DNA from: Belliella filtrata
Lineage (GTDB): Bacteria > Bacteroidota > Bacteroidia > Cytophagales > Cyclobacteriaceae
DNA: 34,188 nt
Direction of reading: 5' to 3'
Assembly: GCF_022549775.1 (NCBI RefSeq)
Contig: NZ_JAKZGP010000052.1
Coordinates: 1-34,188, forward strand
The position numbers were made by a program, and so were the translations under genes. The notes beneath the pieces were generated by a model that did not search any database, was not told where the DNA came from, and worked only from the letters and a program-made list of their open reading frames with translations. This document shows, one piece after another, positions 25,847-33,930 of the stretch; the first letter of the stretch is position 1; every line of letters starts with the position of its first letter.

Positions 25847-26677
25847 ATGACACAGACATCACCCATAACAGTCAAAAACAAACTCGAATCCAAAGAGTAT
25901 TTTAAAATCTCCAGGTTTAAGCCCTTGATCAAAAAAACAAAGCCTCACAAGCATGAAGGCTATTTCGAGCTTATTTTTATAGATAAAGGAGAAGGGTTTC
26001 ATTGTATAGAGACTGAGAAGCATCAACTTAAATCGCCAGACTTTTACTTTCTAAAACCTGGGCAGATGCATTTTTGGCAGTTTACAGAGATTCCTGTGGG
26101 CTATGTGATGATGTTCAAAGAGGAATTTATCGATGCTGTTAAAGAGGTCAAGATTCTACAGCAATTAACTCAAATGGGAGAATTAACAAGAATCCCTACT
26201 TGGGGTGATAGCATGGTTGGGAAGATATTCGAGGATATTTTGGCAGTATATCAAAATCCCACACCAAATGCAGATGACTTGATCAAGGGTTATCTTAGGG
26301 TGCTTTTTGCAAAAATTGCAGACTATACGATTGAATCCCCCCAAGATTCAAAGGAGTATCCTCTGTGTGATAGATTTTTGAACTTATTATCTCAACAGAA
26401 TCCACCTCTGCATCGGGTGGCAGATTATGCTGATTCACTTCAAACTTCACCACAAAACCTGAATCATGCTTGTAAGAAAAAGACAGGTAAATCAGCTTCA
26501 GAACATATCAGTAATCAATTGATCCTTGAAGCCAAAAGAAATATTCTACACACCGATCTTAACATAAACCAAATTGCAGATTTACTCCAATTCAATGATG
26601 CATCCTATTTTGTGAAGTTTTTCAAAAAGCATACAGGTGAGACTCCTTATCAGTACAGGGGTAGGTATTTTGGGTAG
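25847..26677 (+). CDS. AraC-family transcriptional regulator
   Basis: About 276 residues from the ATG at 25847; the frame extends upstream to a GTG at 25784, but MTQTSPITVKN fits better. Residues ~20-110 form a cupin-like sensor (KTKPHKHEGYFELIFIDKGE; SPDFYFLKPGQMHFWQF). The C-terminal ~100 residues carry two HTHs: VADYADSLQTSPQNLNHACK, then LNINQIADLLQFNDASYFVK, FFKKHTGETPYQYRG. It lies directly upstream of the efflux operon on the same strand, so it is a plausible local regulator of the pump, responding to an unknown compound. Confidence 0.9.
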   Translation: MTQTSPITVKNKLESKEYFKISRFKPLIKKTKPHKHEGYFELIFIDKGEGFHCIETEKHQLKSPDFYFLKPGQMHFWQFTEIPVGYVMMFKEEFIDAVKEVKILQQLTQMGELTRIPTWGDSMVGKIFEDILAVYQNPTPNADDLIKGYLRVLFAKIADYTIESPQDSKEYPLCDRFLNLLSQQNPPLHRVADYADSLQTSPQNLNHACKKKTGKSASEHISNQLILEAKRNILHTDLNINQIADLLQFNDASYFVKFFKKHTGETPYQYRGRYFG

Positions 26678-26690
26678 ATATTTGTGCTTG

Positions 26691-26726
26691 ACCTTTGAGT
26701 GAGCCGCGGCGAACCCGAAAGTCTTT
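26691..26726 (+). repeat. Dispersed palindromic repeat, copy B
   Basis: ACCTTTGAGTGAGCCGCGG then CGAACCCGAAAGTCTTT, an imperfect palindrome centred on GCCGCGGC with arms ACCTTTGAGT / ACCCGAAAGT. It is in the gap between the AraC gene and tolC. The partner motif AGACCTCAAAGGTT lies at 26784-26797, here downstream instead of upstream. The remainder of the 240-bp gap shows no gene. Confidence 0.65.
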
Positions 26727-26869
26727 GTACAATGGAAAACGTTTTCAGAAAAGGTGTTCTTACTAATGAAATCTTCCAGGTCAGAAAAAGACCTCAAAGG
26801 TTGTCTCTCCACTTTCATATTTACCATTTTTCCATTCATTTTTACCACGATCCCTGAATAGACATGGGT

Positions 26870-26877
26870 TAATTTTG
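26870..26877 (+). promoter_or_regulatory. Candidate -7 box of the efflux operon promoter
   Basis: TAATTTTG fits TAnnTTTG and would start a transcript about 34 bp before the tolC-like ATG. No good -33 TTTG at the right distance is seen, which could mean dependence on the AraC activator just upstream. Confidence 0.4.
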
Positions 26878-26917
26878 TGATTGGTGAATAGAACCTCATC
26901 TTTCATCCCATAATCCT

Positions 26918-28267
26918 ATGTGTAAAACAATAGTAACTGGTGTTCTTTTGGTTTTGATGGCCTGGGAAGCTCAAGCTCAATGCTATTTCAGAGAATTGCT
27001 AGAGATCAGCACGACTAATTACCCAGAGCTACAGGCCAAAAGATTAGAAACGGAAGCAGCTCAACGGCAAGTTCAATACGAACGCTCGGATTTTCTTCCA
27101 AGCCTCGATGGCTCTTACCAAATGACTTATTCGACCAATAATAATATCACAGGAATGTTTTTTCCGGGTCAAGTTTTTCCTATTTCGGGACCACCTGTTC
27201 CAGAGAATCAGATGGATTTTACCTTTGGTTCTGCAGCATCGCTTTTGATGAATTGGAGTCCTTTAACTTTTGGGAAAAGACAAAGTAAAATTCAAGCTTC
27301 AAAATACAGTCAAGCCTTGACTTCTAATGAAGAATCTTTGGCCATTTTGGAACACCAAGTTCGATTTACAGAGGCTTACCTCAATCATTGGGCTGCACAG
27401 TCCATGGTCACAGCAGCTCAAAAAAATAGTGAACGATACCAAAGCAACCTCTCTTTGTCAAAATCTTTGGTGGAAAATGGACTTAGGCCAGGCGTAGATA
27501 CTGCCCAGTTCAGGTCTCTATATGTGCGGTCCAAGATTGATTTTCTTCATGCCCAAAAAAATGCGGAGTCTTTGCGCGCAAGGCTCATCGAGCTTTTGGG
27601 TGAAGACCATGTCGAAATAGGTTTGGATAGTTCCCTTAGCGAAACTCCACGCATTCAAATAGAGCAATTTGGAGATCAGCACCCTTTGTTGCAGCGTTCG
27701 CATACCCAAACACTATTGGCAAATGCCAAGAAGATAGCGTTGAGCAGGTCTCTGATGCCTGAGCTTAATATCTGGGGAACTGCATTTGCCAGGGGCTCTT
27801 CGATACTTTATGAGGGTGGTTTCAACGACCCTACAGATGGACTTGCATTTTCTCGGTACAATTACGGCCTTGGTTTTCAAGTGGCGGTGCCTATACTCAG
27901 GTTCGCAAGGACTTCCAAACTGATCCAGAGGCAAAACGCATTAATACTAGCTTCAGAAGCATATGAGAAGCAGGTTGAAAGGGCCTTGACAAAAGACAAG
28001 GCTGTGGCTATGGTCACACTAGAAAAATCTCTGGAGGCCGCAGCGCTTGCACCTGATTATGTACAAGCGGCATCTTTTACATTTGAAGCTTTGCAAGCTA
28101 GGTATGATGCTGGATTGATCAACCTCAACGAGATGATACAAGGTCAAGCAGAATTGGCACGCGCAGAGTCAGACAGCATAAAAGTGATGGCTGAAATGTG
28201 GAAGGCTTTACTGTATCATGCTGCGGTGAATGGTGATTTTGAATATTTCTTACAAAACCTGAATTGA
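26918..28267 (+). CDS. TolC-family outer-membrane efflux protein
   Basis: 449 residues. The signal peptide ends AQA (about residue 20). Two internally repeated OEP halves with long alpha-helical hairpins are seen: NYPELQAKRLETEAAQRQVQ and LPSLDGSYQ in the first, HPLLQRSHTQTLLANAKKIA and LMPELNIWGTAFA in the second. The Gln/Glu/Ala-rich helices form the periplasmic tunnel, and the beta-strands the trimeric outer-membrane barrel. It ends DFEYFLQNLN. The permease gene starts 1 bp after its stop, so the two are translationally coupled. It would be the exit duct of this tripartite pump. Confidence 0.92.
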   Translation: MCKTIVTGVLLVLMAWEAQAQCYFRELLEISTTNYPELQAKRLETEAAQRQVQYERSDFLPSLDGSYQMTYSTNNNITGMFFPGQVFPISGPPVPENQMDFTFGSAASLLMNWSPLTFGKRQSKIQASKYSQALTSNEESLAILEHQVRFTEAYLNHWAAQSMVTAAQKNSERYQSNLSLSKSLVENGLRPGVDTAQFRSLYVRSKIDFLHAQKNAESLRARLIELLGEDHVEIGLDSSLSETPRIQIEQFGDQHPLLQRSHTQTLLANAKKIALSRSLMPELNIWGTAFARGSSILYEGGFNDPTDGLAFSRYNYGLGFQVAVPILRFARTSKLIQRQNALILASEAYEKQVERALTKDKAVAMVTLEKSLEAAALAPDYVQAASFTFEALQARYDAGLINLNEMIQGQAELARAESDSIKVMAEMWKALLYHAAVNGDFEYFLQNLN

Positions 28268-28268
28268 T

Positions 28269-31200
28269 ATGGATTTAATCAAACTTTCATTGCGCAAACC
28301 CATATCTGTCATGGTAGTGATTTTGGCTATTGGGTTTTTCTCTTTTTTGACTATTAGAAGTATGCCCATTGATATTTTTCCTAAAGTTGGTGTACCTACA
28401 ATCTACGTAGCTCAACCCTATGGGGGGCTTTCTCCTGAGCAGATGGAAGGATACATGACTTCAATCTACGAGCAACATTTCATTTATATCACAGGGATTT
28501 CTTCTATGGAATCCCGCTCTGTACAAGGAATGTCCCTGATCAAACTTCAGTTCCATGAAGGTACGGATATGGCTGAGTCTATGGCACAGATCGTTGCCCA
28601 AGTCAATAGAGCTGGAGGGAAGATGCCACCAGGAACTATTGCGCCTTTTGTGGTTCGATATGATGCTGGCAATGTACCTGTAGGTCAGTTAGTATTCAGT
28701 TCTGATAGTCGTAGTCAGTCAGAAATCCAAGATTTGGCGCTGAATAGAGTTAGGCCAATGTTCGCCAGATTGCCTGGGGTATCTTCTCCACCTCCAGTAG
28801 GGGGAAACCAAAAAAGTATCGTGATCGATATTGATCCAGACAAATTGAGAAGCTACAGGCTTTCTACAGAAGATGTGGTAGAGGCCATTGCTACTGGCAA
28901 CAAGTTGGTTCCCTCTGGAAGTATTCGTGTAGATGATACAGAGTATTTGGTCAAACCCAACTCCGTGGTAGACAATTACAAAGAGTTTGAAAATATCCCG
29001 ATTCAAAGTCAAAGAGGACCAGCTGTCTACTTGAAGGATCTCGCAGAGGTAAAAAATAGTGCAGATATTACTACAGGGTATGCTATGGTGAATGGCCAAA
29101 GGTCAGTTTATATTCCAGTAACCAAGCGTTCGGATGCTTCTACTTGGACAGTTGTCAAAAACATTAAAAACGCATTACCTGCCATGCGTGAGGCAGTACC
29201 AGAGGATATAAAAGTGGACTATGCTTTTGATCAATCTGGTTATGTAATCAAGTCTTTGAGAAATATTTTGACTGAAGGGCTGATTGCTTCCGTGCTGACA
29301 GGCTTGATGGTCTTACTCTTTTTGGGAGATTGGAGGAGTGGGTTAGTCGTTGTGCTGACGATTCCTTTAGCACTCTTGACCTCTGTAGTTTTTCTGAATT
29401 TGTCAGGTCAGACGCTGAATATCATGACTTTAGTAGGTCTGGCTCTATCCATTGGGGTATTGGTCGATGAGGCTACTGTTACTATTGAGAATATCCATAG
29501 GCATTTAGAAATGAAGAAATCTATGGCTAAAGCTATCATTGATGGTACAAGAGAAATCGTTATACCCAAGCTTTTGATCGTAATCAGTATTTTGGCGGTA
29601 TTTGTTCCTTCATTTTTTATGTCAGGTGTACCTCGGTCAATGTTTTTGCCACTTTCATTGGCGGTAGGTTTTGCAATGATTGCATCATTTTTATTGTCTC
29701 AATCCTTTGTTCCAGTGGTTGCAAATTGGATTCTGGATAGTAAATCACTCGAAGAGCAAGCAAGCAAACAGCATAATGGAAGATTTGATCGTATCCAGAG
29801 AAACTACCAAAGATTATTGGAAAAATTGCTGCAGCGAAGTAGTCTTACAGTTGTTTTGTATGGCTTTTTTTCCACCATTGCTGCTATTGGTCTATTTCTT
29901 ATAATTGGCACAGAGGTGTTTCCCCAAGTTGACGCAGGTCAATTTCAAGTCAGAATAAATGCAAAAGAAGGTACTCGCATCGAGAAGACAGAACGTCTCA
30001 CCCGAGAGTTTTATCAAAATTTGGAAGAATTGACTGGTAAAGGAAATATAGAAGTTAGCTCTGGATATATAGGGACTATTCCTTCTGCTTACCCAGCGAC
30101 AACTACTTATATCTGGAATTCTGGACCTCAGCAAGCAATTCTCAAAGTGAAATTAAAAGAAGGTTCTGGTCTAAGAGTAAATGACCTTAAAGAAGATATC
30201 AGGTGGATGGTTTCTGATAAACTTCCCGAATTGCGGATCAGTTTCGAGCCTGCCGACATCGTTGATCAAGTAATGTCAATGGGCTCAAACACACCAATAG
30301 AAATCGCTGTGACTGGAAAAGACCTAAAGGAAACCAGAGCTTATATAAATAAAGTCAAAACTGAAGTGGAAAAAATATCATACCTGAGAGATATTCAAAT
30401 TGCCCAGCCACTAGATTACCCAACCTTGAATGTCAATATCGATAGGGTTCAAGCTGGTCAATTGGGGTTGACAGCTGATGAAGTAGGGAAAGCAATGATT
30501 TCAGCTACTAATTCGAGCAGGTTTACTAGGCCTGTTTATTGGCTAGATCAAAGTTCAGGGAATTCCTATCAAGTACAAGTTGAGATTCCTCAATATACCA
30601 TGAATTCAGAAGAAGCATTGGCCAATGTTTTTTTACCTCAGGTCGGGGAGTCAAACAATCGTCTTGGTGATGTTGCGACCATAAATCAAAGTGTATCTAC
30701 TGGAGAAGTGGTAAGGCTAAACCAACAAAGAATGCTCTCTGTCACTGCCAACCTACACAATAAAACTATCGGCGCTGCTAGAAAAGATATAGAGGAGGCA
30801 ATCGAAGCTGCTGGTGAAAGACCTAGGGGTATCAATGTTTTGGTCAGAGGACAATTGGAGTTTTTGGAGCAAACACTCACAGAGCTTCAAACTGGGTTGA
30901 TTATTGCGGTTTTTGTGATTTTCTTGATGCTCTCGATCAATTTTCAGTCTTTTAAGGCAGCGATTTCTACTTTGTCTACAATTCCAGCAGTAGCATCGGG
31001 CTCTTTACTTTTTTTGCTAGCATTTGGGGCTACACTCAATATACAATCTTATATGGGTTTGATCATGGCTTTGGGAGTTTCAGTAGCCAATGCGATTTTG
31101 TTCACAACTTTTGCAGAGGGGGAAAGGCTAAAACATGGTGATGCACTTAAGGCTTCCAAAGATGCTGGTAAAAGTAGATTGAGGCCCATTTTGATGACCA

Positions 31201-31442
31201 GTATTTCTATGATAGTAGGTTTGATCCCTTTGGCTGTTGGTGGAGATCAGACTGCACCCCTGGGTATTGCTGTGATCGGTGGATTGTTGTTTTCTACCCT
31301 GACGACCTTATTGGTAATGCCGGCAGTTTATGCTCGATTGTTAAAGCATGCTAGCGTTGCACCGATTTCAATGGATCCTTATGACAAAGCCTCTATATAT
31401 TATGAGCATGAAGATAACGGGATTAAAGGAATTGATAATTAA
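28269..31442 (+). CDS. RND-family efflux permease
   Basis: 1,057-residue inner-membrane transporter of the AcrB/MdtB type. TM1 (VMVVILAIGFFSFLTI) is followed by the first porter loop, TM2-6 at about 335-500, a second porter loop and TM7-12. Recognisable motifs: FPKVGVPTIYV, GISSMESRS, GVLVDEATVTIENIHR in TM4 (Asp400-Glu401 in place of the AcrB Asp-Asp pair) and SRLRPILMTS. In TM10 the AcrB lysine of the relay is replaced by Ala940 (GVSVANAILF). It exports drugs, dyes, detergents or metabolites by proton antiport. The central gene of a TolC-RND-adaptor operon. Confidence 0.94.
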   Translation: MDLIKLSLRKPISVMVVILAIGFFSFLTIRSMPIDIFPKVGVPTIYVAQPYGGLSPEQMEGYMTSIYEQHFIYITGISSMESRSVQGMSLIKLQFHEGTDMAESMAQIVAQVNRAGGKMPPGTIAPFVVRYDAGNVPVGQLVFSSDSRSQSEIQDLALNRVRPMFARLPGVSSPPPVGGNQKSIVIDIDPDKLRSYRLSTEDVVEAIATGNKLVPSGSIRVDDTEYLVKPNSVVDNYKEFENIPIQSQRGPAVYLKDLAEVKNSADITTGYAMVNGQRSVYIPVTKRSDASTWTVVKNIKNALPAMREAVPEDIKVDYAFDQSGYVIKSLRNILTEGLIASVLTGLMVLLFLGDWRSGLVVVLTIPLALLTSVVFLNLSGQTLNIMTLVGLALSIGVLVDEATVTIENIHRHLEMKKSMAKAIIDGTREIVIPKLLIVISILAVFVPSFFMSGVPRSMFLPLSLAVGFAMIASFLLSQSFVPVVANWILDSKSLEEQASKQHNGRFDRIQRNYQRLLEKLLQRSSLTVVLYGFFSTIAAIGLFLIIGTEVFPQVDAGQFQVRINAKEGTRIEKTERLTREFYQNLEELTGKGNIEVSSGYIGTIPSAYPATTTYIWNSGPQQAILKVKLKEGSGLRVNDLKEDIRWMVSDKLPELRISFEPADIVDQVMSMGSNTPIEIAVTGKDLKETRAYINKVKTEVEKISYLRDIQIAQPLDYPTLNVNIDRVQAGQLGLTADEVGKAMISATNSSRFTRPVYWLDQSSGNSYQVQVEIPQYTMNSEEALANVFLPQVGESNNRLGDVATINQSVSTGEVVRLNQQRMLSVTANLHNKTIGAARKDIEEAIEAAGERPRGINVLVRGQLEFLEQTLTELQTGLIIAVFVIFLMLSINFQSFKAAISTLSTIPAVASGSLLFLLAFGATLNIQSYMGLIMALGVSVANAILFTTFAEGERLKHGDALKASKDAGKSRLRPILMTSISMIVGLIPLAVGGDQTAPLGIAVIGGLLFSTLTTLLVMPAVYARLLKHASVAPISMDPYDKASIYYEHEDNGIKGIDN

Positions 31443-31507
31443 TAGATTGCGCTTGTTATATGTCTGGTAGAAAAAGTTATTACCTAATAATATTAAACTG
31501 ATATCTC

Positions 31508-32629
31508 ATGAAATTGTCTAAGCATACTTTGCTCCTATTTTCAGTTTTCCTTTTTGTTGCGTGTAATTCATCTCGAAATGAAAAAGATGCAGAACAAGGA
31601 AGGAAGGTATATGAAACAATCACTATTGTGTCTACCGACTTGCAGGGAAGTATCAGTCTGCCAGCCGAGCTAAAATCATTTGAAAGTGTTGCTATCTATG
31701 CCAAAGCGGCAGGTTTTGTACAGCAAGTCAAAGTGGATCGTGGTTCTAAAGTGAAAAAAGGGGAATTGCTTGCCCAGCTAGATGCTCCTGAGCTCGTGGC
31801 TAAACTTGCAGCTGCTAAAGCAAAGGTCCTTCAGTCGGAAGGTCTGGCTCAATCTGTTCAATCTAAATTGGCTACTATTAAGGATCAGCTTGATCGAATT
31901 CAAAAGACTTCTCAAACTCCGGGTACCGTATCCGATGCCGATCTTCGTCGAGTTGAAAACCAACTTAAGGAGGAAGAAGCCATGGTAGCGTCAAGTTTGT
32001 CAGCTTTGGAAGCCTCAAGGTTTGAACTTCAAGCAGCGGAACAAATGGTGAGCTATTTGATCATAAGATCCCCATTTGAAGGAATCGTTACGGAGAGAAA
32101 TATACACACAGGTACATTTGTGAATCATCAAAGCTCAGGTAAACCTTTGTTTCAACTAGAAATGAATAATGTGCTTAGGTTAGAGATTCCACTTCCAGAA
32201 GCATATTCTGGTTATGATTTAAGCAGGGATAGTGTCAAATTTACATTGAATGCGCAGCCTGGTGAAGAATTTAAAGCAATGGTCAGTCGTCAGTCTGGAA
32301 GTCTTCAAAATGCAAGTCGAACAGAAATCATCGAAGCAGATGTTCCCAATGAATCCGGGAAGTTAAAAGCTGGAAGCTTTTCCCAAGTAAAGATTCCCTA
32401 TTTCAAGCCCAATGTAATCATGGTGCCAAGCTCATCTGTAGTGACAAGTATGGAAGATAGATTTGTGGTCAAAATAGAAAATGGAGCCGCTAAAAGAGTT
32501 TCTATTAAGAAGGGAATCACTCAAGATGGGAAAGTTGAAGTATTTGGCAGGATAAATATAGGAGACAAAATCCTCAAAAACCCAAGTGATACTATTCAAG
32601 ATGGAGATGAAATACACATAGAAAACTGA
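31508..32629 (+). CDS. RND efflux periplasmic adaptor (lipoprotein, HlyD/AcrA type)
   Basis: 373 residues. Lipoprotein signal with lipobox FVAC, Cys19. Barrel-sandwich halves flank the coiled-coil: AIYAKAAGFVQQVKVDRGSK (about 60-80) and LIIRSPFEGIVTERNIHTGT (about 182-201). The hairpin between (about 95-180) is Ala/Gln/Leu-rich. A beta-barrel and membrane-proximal domain follow (PLPEAYSGYDL; VIMVPSSSVV). It bridges permease and TolC. The 65-bp gap after the permease and the order TolC-permease-adaptor are as in other Bacteroidota clusters. Confidence 0.92.
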   Translation: MKLSKHTLLLFSVFLFVACNSSRNEKDAEQGRKVYETITIVSTDLQGSISLPAELKSFESVAIYAKAAGFVQQVKVDRGSKVKKGELLAQLDAPELVAKLAAAKAKVLQSEGLAQSVQSKLATIKDQLDRIQKTSQTPGTVSDADLRRVENQLKEEEAMVASSLSALEASRFELQAAEQMVSYLIIRSPFEGIVTERNIHTGTFVNHQSSGKPLFQLEMNNVLRLEIPLPEAYSGYDLSRDSVKFTLNAQPGEEFKAMVSRQSGSLQNASRTEIIEADVPNESGKLKAGSFSQVKIPYFKPNVIMVPSSSVVTSMEDRFVVKIENGAAKRVSIKKGITQDGKVEVFGRINIGDKILKNPSDTIQDGDEIHIEN

Positions 32630-32743
32630 TTTCGTTTTAGATCACAGGCAAGATCAGCCAAACGCTAAGTTAGGACTTGCTGAAAAAATCTCAGGTATGC
32701 CTGGAACTAGCTTGAAAAATTTGAAATCAATAAATTTAAAATT

Positions 32744-33166
32744 ATGATTAAAAAACTCTCGAAAACTGACAATTCAAAAACTACAATTATCATCAGGCTC
32801 ATGGTAGGTGCTGTATTTCTCTCTGAAGGAATTCAAAAGTTTCTTTTTCCAGCCATTAGAGGCGCAGGAAGGTTTGAAAAAATTGGCTTACCTAATCCAG
32901 AATTTTTGGGAAGCTTTGTTGGCGGATTTGAGATTTTATCTGGGATTTTGATTTTGTTTGGCCTATGGACGAGATTAGCAGCTATTCCTACTTTGATCAT
33001 CATGCTAGTAGCTATAGTCACTACGAAGTCCGAAGTGTTGCAAAACGAAGGTTTTTGGCCTATGATGCATGGAAGCCGGACCGATTGGAGCATGTTGTTG
33101 GGAAGTATTTACCTGATTATCCGAGGGGGAGGGAAGTGGTCGATTGATAAGGTTTTAAAAGTCTAA
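32744..33166 (+). CDS. DoxX-family membrane protein
   Basis: 140 residues with four predicted membrane helices: IIIRLMVGAVFLSEGIQKFL (about 16-35), GGFEILSGILILFGLW, IPTLIIMLVAIVTT and a C-terminal SMLLGSIYLII. SEGIQKFLFP and the Gly-rich second helix are typical of DoxX. The family is found with oxidoreductases and efflux genes; a role in thiol/redox stress is suggested for some members, but this copy's job is unknown. It follows the adaptor by 114 bp and may belong to the efflux operon. Confidence 0.88.
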   Translation: MIKKLSKTDNSKTTIIIRLMVGAVFLSEGIQKFLFPAIRGAGRFEKIGLPNPEFLGSFVGGFEILSGILILFGLWTRLAAIPTLIIMLVAIVTTKSEVLQNEGFWPMMHGSRTDWSMLLGSIYLIIRGGGKWSIDKVLKV

Positions 33167-33190
33167 AGAAAAATCTTCGGGATCATAAAA

Positions 33191-33255
33191 AGATCTCAAA
33201 GGTTATAAATATGCACCTTGACCTTTTAGTACGCAGCAGGGTACTCGAAGGTCTT
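33191..33255 (+). repeat. Dispersed palindromic repeat, copy C
   Basis: AGATCTCAAAGGTT (33191-33204), then ACCTTTTAGTACGCAGCAGG and GTACTCGAAGGTCTT (33221-33255). This has the same two-part order and similar spacing as copy A on its minus strand. It lies just after the DoxX gene and is more diverged than copies A and B (core GCAGCAGG instead of GCCGCGGC). Confidence 0.55.
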
Positions 33256-33276
33256 AAGAATTTGAAATAATAGTTT

Positions 33277-33296
33277 CTCGCAACGATCGCTGCGAG
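33277..33296. other. GC-rich hairpin downstream of the DoxX gene
   Basis: CTCGCA (33277-33282) / TGCGAG (33291-33296) with an 8-nt loop ACGATCGC. It may end the efflux-doxX transcript, though no U-tract follows on the plus strand. Confidence 0.4.
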
Positions 33297-33366
33297 GAAT
33301 AAACATAAATTGAAAGCACAGCCAACCTTGTGTTCATTACAAGAACTAATCAGAAAATCAAATCTT

Positions 33367-33459
33367 ATGAAATGGTCATTCTTTATTCTATTTGCCCTTT
33401 TGCTAGTTTCGAATGTATATGCACAGGAGAAAGAGAATTTTATAAAGGGTAAGTTATAA
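33367..33459 (+). pseudogene. Signal-peptide stub of a truncated secreted protein
   Basis: ATG 33367 to TAA 33457-33459 encodes 30 residues: MKWSFFILFALLLVSNVYAQ, a clean signal peptide, then EKENFIKGKL. The opening after the leader resembles the start of Bacteroidota outer-membrane proteins with a carboxypeptidase-regulatory-like domain (xFIKGKVxD), but the frame ends at once, 2 bp before the stop of the convergent lipoprotein gene. It is best explained as the 5' remnant of a gene cut by the rearrangement that brought in 33462-34188. The rest is not in the window before the right edge. Confidence 0.6.
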
Positions 33460-33461
33460 TG

Positions 33462-33923
33462 CTATTTAACTCTTTCAAAAACACTAAAGCATTCACTTGC
33501 ACATCCATTTAAACTTTTGCCATAATTATGTTCTAATTGTAAACGATTGTTTTGTGTAAGGTTTTCCATAATTATTTCTGAATAAGTCGAGGTCTTAATT
33601 CCGTAAAATTCAATTTCACAATCAAAAGTTAATTCGATTTCAGGAAATATCCCCTTGAAAGCATATTTTCCAGTAGTGCATTCTTCAAATTTCGTATAGT
33701 TAAATGTCCCATCTTCAAATAAACTAAGCGTATAGCCATCCTTAATTTCTTGCCAATCATATTTTGGGGGAGTTACATGCTCATCAACTAGAACGAATTT
33801 TTGAACTTGGACCCATTCACCAATTATTTTGTCTTGGTATGGAAAAAGCATTGTTGGTTCTTCCACTTTTGAACAAGAAAGCATTAATAAGGTAAAAGCG
33901 ATAAAGAATAGTTGATTTTTCAT
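33462..33923 (-). CDS. Small lipoprotein of unknown function
   Basis: 153 residues. Signal MKNQLFFIAFTLLMLSC with lipobox LSC and Cys17. The mature sequence has IIGEWVQVQKFV, then strand-like LSLFEDGTFNYTKFEECTTG and YAFKG, a lipocalin-like opening (GxW...F...DGTF...GxY) common in small Bacteroidota lipoproteins. Five further Cys could pair oxidatively. The ATG lies 8 bp after the stop of the restored transposase frame at 33931, so its native promoter seems displaced. Function unknown. Confidence 0.65.
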   Translation of the reverse strand: MKNQLFFIAFTLLMLSCSKVEEPTMLFPYQDKIIGEWVQVQKFVLVDEHVTPPKYDWQEIKDGYTLSLFEDGTFNYTKFEECTTGKYAFKGIFPEIELTFDCEIEFYGIKTSTYSEIIMENLTQNNRLQLEHNYGKSLNGCASECFSVFERVK

Positions 33924-33930
33924 GAGGGCT

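Noticed and set aside
26582-26899. 105-codon minus-strand ORF between the AraC gene and tolC
   Set aside because: It overlaps the AraC 3' end, runs through the dispersed palindromic repeat, and shows no domain or signal; the reading frame looks accidental.
32625-32747. Short open frame between the adaptor and DoxX genes ending in TGA overlapping the DoxX ATG
   Set aside because: It reads like a possible dehydrogenase scrap (VLDHRQD), but has no start codon at its head and the match is too short to support.
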